Assembly: GCA_963575745.1 (NCBI GenBank) | Contig: CAUYUJ010019874.1 | Span: 1 to 64,000 of the forward strand | Length of the DNA: 64,000 bases | Reading direction: 5' to 3' | Source: Prorocentrum cordatum | Lineage: Eukaryota > Sar > Dinophyceae > Prorocentrales > Prorocentraceae | Shown here: positions 56,045-64,000 of the stretch, in pieces | Position numbering within the stretch: the stretch's first letter is position 1 | Layout: each line of letters starts with the position of its first letter | Made by a program: the position numbers and the translations under genes | The notes under the pieces: generated by a model | What the model was told of the DNA's origin: nothing | Databases searched by the model: none | What the model saw: the letters and a program-made list of their open reading frames with translations, nothing else

Positions 56045-58080
56045 CTACCCAGTCTTACGGTCTTTCGTCACCGACGCGTGGCTCCGCTCAGCGACTTCCT
56101 CCCTTTTGCGCTCTTGGCCAGCGCAGCACTCGTTGCACCTTTGCTTTCCATTCGCCTTCTGCGACGTTCGCCCGGCCAACCAGCTGCTGTATTCTTCCCT
56201 GCCGAAAACGTCTTTGCATTGGGCGCATTTCCATTTCCCCCGCTCCAGCTTCGCGTCGTCGATGCATCGCTTGCACTTGCGGTGCTGATCTGCCGCGCCG
56301 TCCCACATCCAAACTGAAAAGGAATCTTGCTCTTGCGCCTTCTCGCACACTACACAAGCTCTCACTTTCTTCCTCCCTGCAGCGATGCACTGCTTGCACT
56401 TACGATGCAAATCAGCCACGCCGCACCACATCCTATCTGAAAAACAATCGTGCCGTTGCGCCTTCTCGCACACCGCGCACATTTTCATGTCCTTCTTCGG
56501 CGCAGCGACGCAGCGCTTGCACTTGCGGTGCAGATCTGCGACGCCGTTCCACATCCAATCCGAAAAACAATCTTGCCGTTGCGCCTTCTCGCACACCACG
56601 CAAGTTTTAATGTCCTTCCTCGCCGCCTTGTCCCGCCCTGCTGCTGCAGCGTTTACGCATTCCCTACATTGCATCGACGCTGTCGGCGCGTTCTTCAACA
56701 TGTACTCTGACAACTCGGTTCTCCTTTTGGGGATTCCGCATTTGGAACACACGCGCTCTTTTGCCTCTTCGGCACGGGCCTTCTCCTCCTCTCTCTGCAA
56801 TCTCTTACAAGCCTTGCATGCGGGCTCCTCGTTGATAATAGTTTCCGCTTTCGCAAATTGATCTAGTAACTTCTGCTCGCCGCAGCGCGAACACTGCAGG
56901 TGCTTCTTCAGCTCCTCGCACTCAAGGCACATTCCCCCTTTGCACCGGGCGTTCCCTGCCTTCTCCCATTGGAAGTCTACGAACGCATCCTCGTACTTCC
57001 GCCCCTCGCATACGTAACACTTTCGCCTCTCGGGACAGTCCACGCAACGCCGTGACGTGAGCTTCGAGCTGTGGCGCTGGGACGCATGGAAAGCATCCTG
57101 GCCCTTCCACAGAAAGCATTCCGTGCACTGCCACGGCGTGCCAATGCTCTTCTTGCCTTCCAAGCACACCTTGCGCACGCGGCGACCGTCGTCCCGGCTC
57201 CACTGCCCGAGCGCGTACTGGTTCTTGTACTTCACCGACGAGCACAGTGCGCACGTCCCTGCAGGCATGAACTCCTTCTCGATTGCCTCCCAGTCCATCG
57301 GGTCCCCCCGCAACACCTGTAACAATAATCCGGGCCCCTTCCGCTCCTTCTGAGTGCGCGGCGCACGGTCGAAAGGCCGAAATATCAACATGTCTTCGCG
57401 GCGACGCACGCGCGTCAGAGCCGCATGACTCGACAACGGCGACGTGCCCCCGCCAATCCTGAGGTCCACGATGACACCCTGCTTAAAAGTCTGGCCCTGT
57501 GCTGAATGGGCGGTGACTCCAAACGCTGGGGCCGAGGGGAACTGCCGCCGCTTCACTTTCAGACGCGGGTGCGGCCTGCCCTTGTCGACGAACCAATCTT
57601 TTTTCTGCGGGGTCGCGGGGTGCCGGCCCGGCGTCTTCAGCCCCTGTGTCGTCCACTTGCACGGAATCGCGTTCCCTGCGTCATCGCGACCCTCATCGAA
57701 GAGGACAAATATCACTTTCGGCGTCTTCTGCAATATGGTCTCTCCCCCCGGGAGACGCGACCTGCTCCTTCGTCGCCATCGCACACCCATGAGTGCACGG
57801 CCCCCACGCGTCCGCGGAGTAGGTACTTGTCCTCGCTGCGGTCGATATGATCTGTGAGGGCCACAGGCATTCCCTCCGCGACTGGCAAAAAACCATACAG
57901 GTCTCCGCTCTCCTTGTCGTGACGCTTACTCCTGCGAGTCCCACCCACTAGCCCATCTGCTTGTTTCGGACGGCAAAGCACCAGAAGGTTCACGACCCTG
58001 CGGGAGCGCCGCGACACTCGCGGCAACAGCGGGGCAGTGATCGCGCGAGGACTGAAATGGACAATCTCTGACTTCCCCAA
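56045..58080 (-). pseudogene. PIF1-like helicase C-terminus fused to CxxC zinc-finger repeats, 5' truncated and frameshifted
   Basis: Read from about 58080 down on the minus strand. Frame a has GFLPVAEGMPVALTDHID (57841-57891) and YLLRGRVGAVHSW. At a run of six C (57744-57749 on plus) the frame changes to one reading GGETILQK, then KWTTQGLKTPG, FGVTAHSAQGQTFKQG (about 57480-57525) and ALTRVRRREDMLIFRPF (about 57367-57417). Those are the late superfamily 1 helicase motifs found in PIF1/RecD-type enzymes. About 400 residues with many CxxC pairs follow, ending at 56045. Walker A and B motifs are absent, so the N-terminal half is lost. The zinc fingers resemble Stc1-like treble-clef modules; that name is a guess. 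It could not unwind DNA as it stands. Confidence 0.75.
56255..56635 (-). repeat. Three tandem ~38-residue zinc-finger repeats in the helicase pseudogene
   Basis: Consecutive modules share CxVCEKAQ, then (C/S)FS, WxW or MWxG(V/A)AD, then HRKCK(R/Q)C. Starts lie at about 56610, 56490 and 56370 (spacing about 114-120 bp). The third has Ser for the Cys before FS. A fourth, more divergent CAQCKDVF module follows at about 56235. Confidence 0.85.
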
Positions 58081-58269
58081 AACCTCGAAAAAACCCGAAA
58101 CCCAGGATGTCCCAACAAAACACCTGCAGAGCCTTCTTTGGGGTCGGCGGCAGAGGCGGCAGCCTTTAGATAAGAAGAGGAAGAAAAATAGTAAGAAGGA
58201 CAACGACGACGGCGACGACGAAGGAGGACGGTAAGGAGCCCGAGGAAGAGGACGTCGAAGAAGGGGGCA
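58081..58269. other. Spacer with GAA/GAC-rich segment
   Basis: No gene; purine-rich at 58170-58260. Confidence 0.5.
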
Positions 58270-58560
58270 TCCTCGTGATCTGTCCAGGCTACCCTGGGGC
58301 TTTGGGGGCCGTCTGGGGCTATCTTGGGGCATCCAGGCGGTCTCTTGGGGGCCTGTCGGGGTCCTCTTGGGGGCTAGGTCTTCTTGGGCTATGTGGGCGT
58401 GTCTCAGGGTTCTGTGGGGGGCTCTATCAAGCCGTTTTGGCGCCGTCTTGGGCTGTCTTGGGCCGTCAGGGGGCCTCCTGGGGCTCTCTTTAGGGGCCTC
58501 TGTGGGTCCTTCTTGGGTCCTCCGGGAGGCCTCTGGTGGGCTTTTTGGGGGCCATGGCTG
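58270..58560 (-). repeat. GGCCCCAAGA-type minisatellite, opposite orientation
   Basis: Units read TCTTGGGGC and GCTGTCTTGGGCCGTC on the plus strand, the complement of the family at 11690, 13385 and 20990. Confidence 0.85.
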
Positions 58561-59085
58561 GCCCCTCCAAGAGCGAAGCCAAGACGATGTTGATTCGAGG
58601 CTTCCTCCGAAACTAGTTTGAGGATGTCTCGAGCGAAACCGCCATTTTTCAGAAACCGGATCGGATAGGGGGGAAAGAAGAGAAGGATGATAGCGACGAC
58701 AAGGCGGCGGATGACGAGGATGACAGCGAGGATGATGGGGAGGGCAGCGAAGGCAGCAGGAGGACAACGAGCAGGAAGACAAGCACGAAGACGAGGGGGG
58801 AAGAGATGAAAAAATCACGTACGAGCAGGAACGAACACGAGGATGAGGAGGAGCAGATGGAGGAGAAGGACAAGAAGGACGACGACGACGACGACGATTA
58901 TACCTCGACGCCGCCCTTATAACTAGAAGCAAGGGTTGCAGATCTTTCCCAAACGGGGCTGTCGCCTAAATTGCAGTTTCAAATGGGTACGTCCTGCAGT
59001 GAAAATAAATTCCTGTAGAAATCCTGTATTCCTATAGTTGCTGGTTCATGGGGGACTTACGACGGGCGGGCGTACTGCAGCATCG
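58561..59085. repeat. GGA/GAC-rich tract (58665-58905) and unique spacer
   Basis: Degenerate GATGACAGCGAGGATGATG-type sequence. No gene recognised. Confidence 0.6.
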
Positions 59086-59290
59086 TTCATTAATCTTGGG
59101 TTTACCCTGGTCCTCCTCCTCTTCTTCCACAACCTCATCCTCATCCTCCTCCTTCCCCTGAACCCCCAAACCCTGTTTCTTTTGCTCCTGCTTCTGATCC
59201 CACTCCAATCCTTCTTCTGTGAGTTCCTCTTCATCCTCCATTTCACCTACTCCTTCCTCCTCGTCTTCCTCCTCCTCCTCAGCATCAGTC
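59086..59290 (+). mobile_element. Family 2 right-end fragment followed by (CCT)n
   Basis: CATTAATCTTGGGTTTACCCTGGTCCTCC matches in parts (GGGTTTAC, CTGGTCCTCC) the right ends of family 2 copies 1 to 3, and it is followed by CCT-rich sequence just as they are. Too short for certainty. Confidence 0.45.
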
Positions 59291-60029
59291 AGAATCGGGG
59301 AGAAAGATGAGACCAGTAGCTGATCAGCCGTGCTATCCGAAATGTCACTACTCACGATCCATGGGCCGATGCATGACCACGAACTGAGGCGAGCTCCTGC
59401 AGAACCACGCCGTTCAGCGGCTGCTGGCGGGGAGGACCTCGCGCAGGCGTCTCCGAGCAATGATTGTCATCCTCCGCATGCTCATCGCCATCACCATCGT
59501 CATCACCACCACCGTTGACACTCTCGGGAAAACTAGTCAGCCTGCACGTCTGCGGAAAAGGATCCAGGGAGGTTTCTGCGGCCAGGTGCGCGACGTCTCC
59601 TCCAGTTGGCTGCCTATGGCTGTGTATGTGCATGTGGTACGCGTTCGGGCTACGGTTTAATAGATGAGGCAAGTGGTGATGATGGTGTGAGAGTGATTGA
59701 GTGCGTGATAGTGCGGTCGTGTGTGGTGAGTATGTGACTGATGTTGATGGGGTGAATAAGTGTGCGTGATTAGTTGCGTACTAGAGTGATCGTGCGTGGT
59801 GAATGTGTGTGACTGATGATGATGGTGCGAATGATTGAGTGAATGAGTGTGCGAAGGGAGAAGAAGCTGAAGGTGCTATGATGATGGTGCGTGAGTGATT
59901 GAGCGAGTTAACGTGAGAAGGCAGAAGAGGAGAGGGGGTGAGGTGACAGGACTGCGCGGGGTGTCCAGAGAAAACAAGAACCACACTTAGGATGTGGGGA
60001 AGTAATGAAATATGGAAAATTTTGCGTGA
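59291..60029. repeat. Unique spacer then degenerate GTGA-rich repeats (59680-59930)
   Basis: GAGTGATTGAGTG and GATGATGGTGCG words recur irregularly. No gene recognised. Confidence 0.6.
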
Positions 60030-60450
60030 AACAGAAGACTGCAAACACAATACGGCAAAATGGAAACCTTGAACAGTTCGCGAGGTACATTAAAACATTG
60101 AGCAACACACAAAGGCCGCGATACTCGGAATCCGTTTGAACTCCACTGCATAAGGAAGCCTGTTGTAACCCGCCACAAAAGACACTAGGAATCCGTTTGT
60201 AATGTGTCGCAAAGGGCATACATGTGTAATCTGCACAACAAATATCAAAAGAAAATTGAAAAATTGCCGCTACTATCGTAATCTTTCTTTCACCCACTAC
60301 AAAGGAATCCTTGTGCAACCCGCCACTAGGAGAATCGGTCTGCTACCCGCGACAACGAAAATTCGTGTAATCCGCCACACAAGGCATCAGATCGGAACGG
60401 CGACACAAGAAACTCTTCCGTAATGCACCTCAAAGGGAATCACCTTGCAG
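60030..60450 (+). repeat. Degenerate ~33-bp repeats
   Basis: Words GGAATCC(G/T)T, GTAA(C/T)CCGCCAC and AAAGG recur about 12 times with strong divergence. Confidence 0.65.
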
Positions 60451-60599
60451 GATGTATTAAGGAGTCCTCGACCAGAAGCCTGCGCGGCGAAAGGAGGACT
60501 CGAGGGCAAGCATCCAAAAGACAGGTACGAGCCTGCTGTAAGGGTAGAGCTGCGCGCGGCACACAATGACCGACAGAGGCTTCTCCTCACGCCTGCTCC
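60451..60599. other. Unique spacer
   Basis: No gene recognised. Confidence 0.5.
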
Positions 60600-60779
60600 C
60601 AAAGCTGTTCCTCCTCCACCTTCATCACCTTACCTCTTCCCCCCCAGAGTTCCTCCCCACCGCCATCCCAACCATTATCCCGAATTCCTCCCTGGTAATC
60701 CGCCTCCTCGTCATCAACAACAACATTATCATCGTCGTCATCATCATCACCATCATCATCATGAGCATCATCATCCTCG

Positions 60780-60847
<68 letters not shown>

Positions 60848-61260
60848 GTCATCGTCATCATCATCATAATCATAATCATAATGAGAATCATCATCAGCTT
60901 CGTCGTCGTCCTTCTCATCATTCTCCTCATCCTTCTCATCATTCTCATCATTGTCGTCCGCGCCCTCTTCCTCATCCTCGTCCTGGTCCGCCTCATCTTC
61001 CTCCGCCGCCTCCACCTCCTCCTCCGCTTCCTTCTCCTCATGATCATCCTCATCATCATCATAAGCAGCATCATCATCATCATTGTTTCTTCCTCGTCAC
61101 CTCAATCATGATAATCCTCATCGTCGTCCTCATCATCATCGGTATCACCATCACTCAGCATCGTCATCATCATAATCGGCATCATCAGCATCACCATCAT
61201 CATCATCGTCCTCATCATAGTAAGCATCATCATCATCATCATGAGCAGCATCATCGGAGG
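60600..61260 (+). repeat. (CAT)n tract with CCT segments
   Basis: Perfect CAT run at about 60778-60847; elsewhere CAT/CGT/CCT mixtures. Confidence 0.97.
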
Positions 61261-61454
61261 TTGGGGGGTGAGATCGCAGTGTAACGGAGTCCCCCCACCA
61301 GGAAATCGAGTTTTGAGTTCGTGCTCGTGCCGTGCGTGCGGGCGAGGCGAAGCTGCGTGGGCCAGCAAGAGGAATTCACTCTGCTGTCGCTAGGGGTCCG
61401 CCAACACCAATGTTTCCCCCCCCGGTGTTGTCAAGCGGTGGCCCGCATTGTCCC
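61261..61454. other. Unique spacer
   Basis: No gene recognised. Confidence 0.5.
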
Positions 61455-61655
61455 GTCGGTTGCCCGCCGGTTGCTCGCCATGGTTGCTCATCATGGTTGC
61501 TCATCTTGGTTGCTCATCATTGTCCCGCCGGTTGCTCACCATGGTTGCTCATCATTGTCCCGCCGGTTGCTCATCATGGTTGCTCATCATGGTTGCTCAT
61601 CATGGTTGCTCATCATTGTCCCGCCGGTTGCTCATCATGGTTGCTCAGCAGCGGC
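61455..61655 (+). repeat. 15-bp minisatellite GGTTGCTCATCAT
   Basis: About 13 units of GGTTGCTCATCATT or GGTTGCTCATCATG, with CCCGCC inserted in every second to fourth unit, giving a higher-order pattern. Confidence 0.95.
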
Positions 61656-61829
61656 AAACCGAACGACACAAGTCGCCCAAGCGAAGGAACAAAAAAAAAT
61701 CCACCACGTCATCCACACCATCATCGCCCATCATCACCACGTTCAACACAGTTGTCGTCATGAGCCACCCCCCTCCCCCCACCACCCCACAACCTCCTTA
61801 TCACCCGCAAGGTGGTCGTATAGGTAATC
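61656..61829. other. Unique spacer
   Basis: No gene recognised. Confidence 0.5.
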
Positions 61830-61996
61830 GTCATGATCATCATCAGCAGCAGCATCATCATCACCATCATCATCAGCATCATCAGCATCCGCATCCCTAT
61901 CCACATTGTCATCGCCAGCCCGATCATCCTCAGCAGCAGCAGCGTAATCATCAACATCATCAGCATCATCAGCAGCAGCATCATCGGCATGATCAT

Positions 61997-62027
<31 letters not shown>

Positions 62028-62042
62028 ATCATCATCATCACC

Positions 62043-62076
<34 letters not shown>

Positions 62077-63106
62077 TCGCCGTCGTCTTTATCGTCATCA
62101 CCATCCGCATCATAAACAGCATCAGCATTATCATCATCGTCACCATTAGCATCATCATCATCATCATGATCATCGTCATCATCATCGTCATCGTCATCAT
62201 CATCGCCATCACAGTCATCATCATCATCAGCAGCAGCATCATCGTCATCACCGTCATCGCTATCGTCATCGCCAGCGCCATCATCATCATCAGCAGCATC
62301 ATCATCATCATCAGCATCATCACCACCATCATCAGCAGCATCTGCATCATCCTCATCCTCATCATCATCCGAATTCCAAATCATCAGCATCATGAGCATC
62401 CCCTCCTCATCATGATCACCATCATCAGCATCATCATCATCATCGTCATCAGCACCATCATCATCACTATCATCTGCAAAATCATCATCGTCGTCGTCAT
62501 CGTCTTCGTTATCATGCATCGGTATCATCCCCAGCAGCAGCAAGAATAGCATGATCATCATCATCATTGGCAACATCGTCATCGTCATGATCAACAGCAT
62601 CATCAGAATCATCGTCATCGTCCTCATCATCACCATCACCACCTGTCATCTTTATCATCATCATTACCCTCATCAGCACCATCATCATTGCTATCATAAT
62701 CATCCTCAGCATCATCATAACCATCATCGTCGTCCATCGTCCATCGTCCACCGTACATCGCCACCATCAGCACCATCATCATAATCCTCGTCATCAGCAC
62801 CAGCATAATCGTCGTCATCATCATCAGAATCAGCATCATCATCAGCATCAGCATGAGCATCAACATCAGCATCAGAACAGCCTCAGCAGCATCATCATCA
62901 GCAGCCTCATCATCGTCGTCAGCAACATCATCATCATCGTCATCATCATCGTCATCATCATCGACATCATCATCATTATTGTCATCGTCGCCATCAACAT
63001 CTATCCTCATCATAATCATCAGCAGCATCATCATCACCATTAGCATCAGCAACAAGGACAGTACCATCATAATCAACAGCATCATTGTCCTCATCATCAT
63101 ATCATC

Positions 63107-63160
<54 letters not shown>

Positions 63161-63523
63161 GCCATCATTGACATCATCATCACCATCATCATCAACACCG
63201 TCATCCTCATAATCGTCGTCGTCATCATCATCACCATCATCATCGTCGTTCGTCCATCGTCCATCGTCCATCGTCAATCGTCATCATCAGTATCACCATC
63301 ATAATCGTCATCATCAGCACCAGCACAATCGTCAACATTATATGCCTCCTCATCATCATCAGCAGCATCATCAGATTCGTCATCGTCATCATCACCACCA
63401 TCATGTGTCAGCATCATCGGCAGCAGTAGCTGCAGTAGCATCATCACCATCATCATTGGCATCATCAACATCAAAATCAACATCAACAGCATCAGCATCA
63501 TCATCTTCAGTATCATCATCACC

Positions 63524-63580
<57 letters not shown>

Positions 63581-63600
63581 TGCCGATTCCGCCCCTTCCT
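61830..63600 (+). repeat. ~1.8-kb (CAT)n/(CAG)n/(CGT)n tract
   Basis: Imperfect CAT triplets with CAG and CGT variants. Within it CGTCCATCGTCCATCGTCCA words occur at about 62738-62756 and 63248-63275, so a ~510-bp segment may be duplicated. Poly-Asp and poly-Met frames are artefacts. Confidence 0.97.
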
Positions 63601-64000
63601 CAGTCGCCGTACCCGCCTTCGCCCCAACATCCGCAGCAGCCCCGTTAGACACCTCCTCCTCCTCCTCCTCCTCCTGTGCCCCTGTCTCTCCCTCCCCCCT
63701 CCCTCGCACTTACCCTCGGGTAGAGAGGGGCCCTGGAACGCACGGAAAACAGGGGCGGCGGAAGCACGTCGATGGGCTCCGCAGAAACTCCGGCGGCAGG
63801 CGGCAGCTGCCTCAGGCCACCCCCCCTGGGAAGCCGGAACCGCAGGGCGGCGCCCGACGAGAACGGCCCGCCCCGTCGCCCCGCCTGGAGCTCAGGGGAG
63901 TTCCCCGCCGCAGCGAGTCCGCCTCGAGCAGGGAGGGAAAAGAGCGGGGAGGGATCAGAAGGGAGAGCAGGGGAGAGAGAGAGGTAGGGAGAGAGAGAGA
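63601..64000. other. GC-rich end with CCT and GA tracts
   Basis: (CCT)n at 63652-63675, GC-rich unique DNA, and a GAGA tract at the window end. No gene recognised. Confidence 0.6.

Noticed and set aside
52821-56288. 1155-codon open frame and several others of 266-977 codons over 48.7-56.3 kb
   Set aside because: They run through the 101/112-bp GC-rich array, where all six frames lack stops; unit length is not a multiple of three and the frame also crosses into the helicase on the other strand.

Overview
This window reads as intergenic, transposon- and satellite-dominated DNA from a large, GC-rich eukaryotic nuclear genome. A dinoflagellate is the best guess, by inference: the coding remnants are LINE-type polyproteins (endonuclease, reverse transcriptase, RNase H) and a PIF1-like helicase C-terminus fused to CxxC zinc fingers, a combination I associate with dinoflagellate genomes. 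I see no intact host gene, no rRNA, no tRNA that I could recognise, no CRISPR array and no bacterial operon. Nearly all long open frames are artefacts of tri-nucleotide or GC-rich tandem repeats.

Layout. 1-2240: end of one copy and then a nearly whole copy (A) of a minisatellite-bearing element (family 1). 2265-9410: LINE 1 on the minus strand with ORF1 (zinc finger plus coiled coil), then ORF2 (EEP endonuclease, RT, RNase H, zinc-binding tail) broken by two in-frame stops; a shared GGGGCCTCCTGG minisatellite lies on both sides and 217-bp monomers lie upstream. 9416-12300: micro- and minisatellites, including a roughly 0.9-kb polypurine tract. 12490-15060: LINE 2 remnant (minus), split by a 1.2-kb block of three tandem arrays. 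15690-16230: GGA and GAC tracts. 18300-22790: LINE 3 remnant (minus), heavily decayed and interrupted by a GGCCCCAAGA-type array. 22975-26160: purine, ACATGC, AAT and GGGCTATA arrays. 26310-27300, 30930-31620, 37045-38250 and 43008-43935: copies of family 2, a composite repeat bounded by (CCT)n. 28470-30220: family 1 copy B, inverted. 39530-40740: a decayed unidentified ORF. 40890-42305: CCT and CAT tracts. 44771-44912: a near-perfect 142-nt hairpin. 45092-46524: family 1 copy C, which has 45-bp terminal inverted repeats. 48700-55860: a 7-kb array of 101- and 112-bp units containing a 100-N assembly gap. 56045-58080: decayed helicase/zinc-finger pseudogene (minus). 58180-64000: mostly CAT, CCT and degenerate arrays.

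The main novelty candidates are: family 1, a TIR-bounded element whose body is an expandable 77-90-bp minisatellite, present in three or four diverged copies; family 2, a two-array composite always bounded by CCT tracts; the long hairpin at 44.8 kb; and two GGGCTATA arrays that share the same downstream cap. No pathway can be drawn from the genes here. The shared logic is repeat biology: LINE remnants, non-autonomous array-bearing elements, and minisatellites that sit in or beside them.
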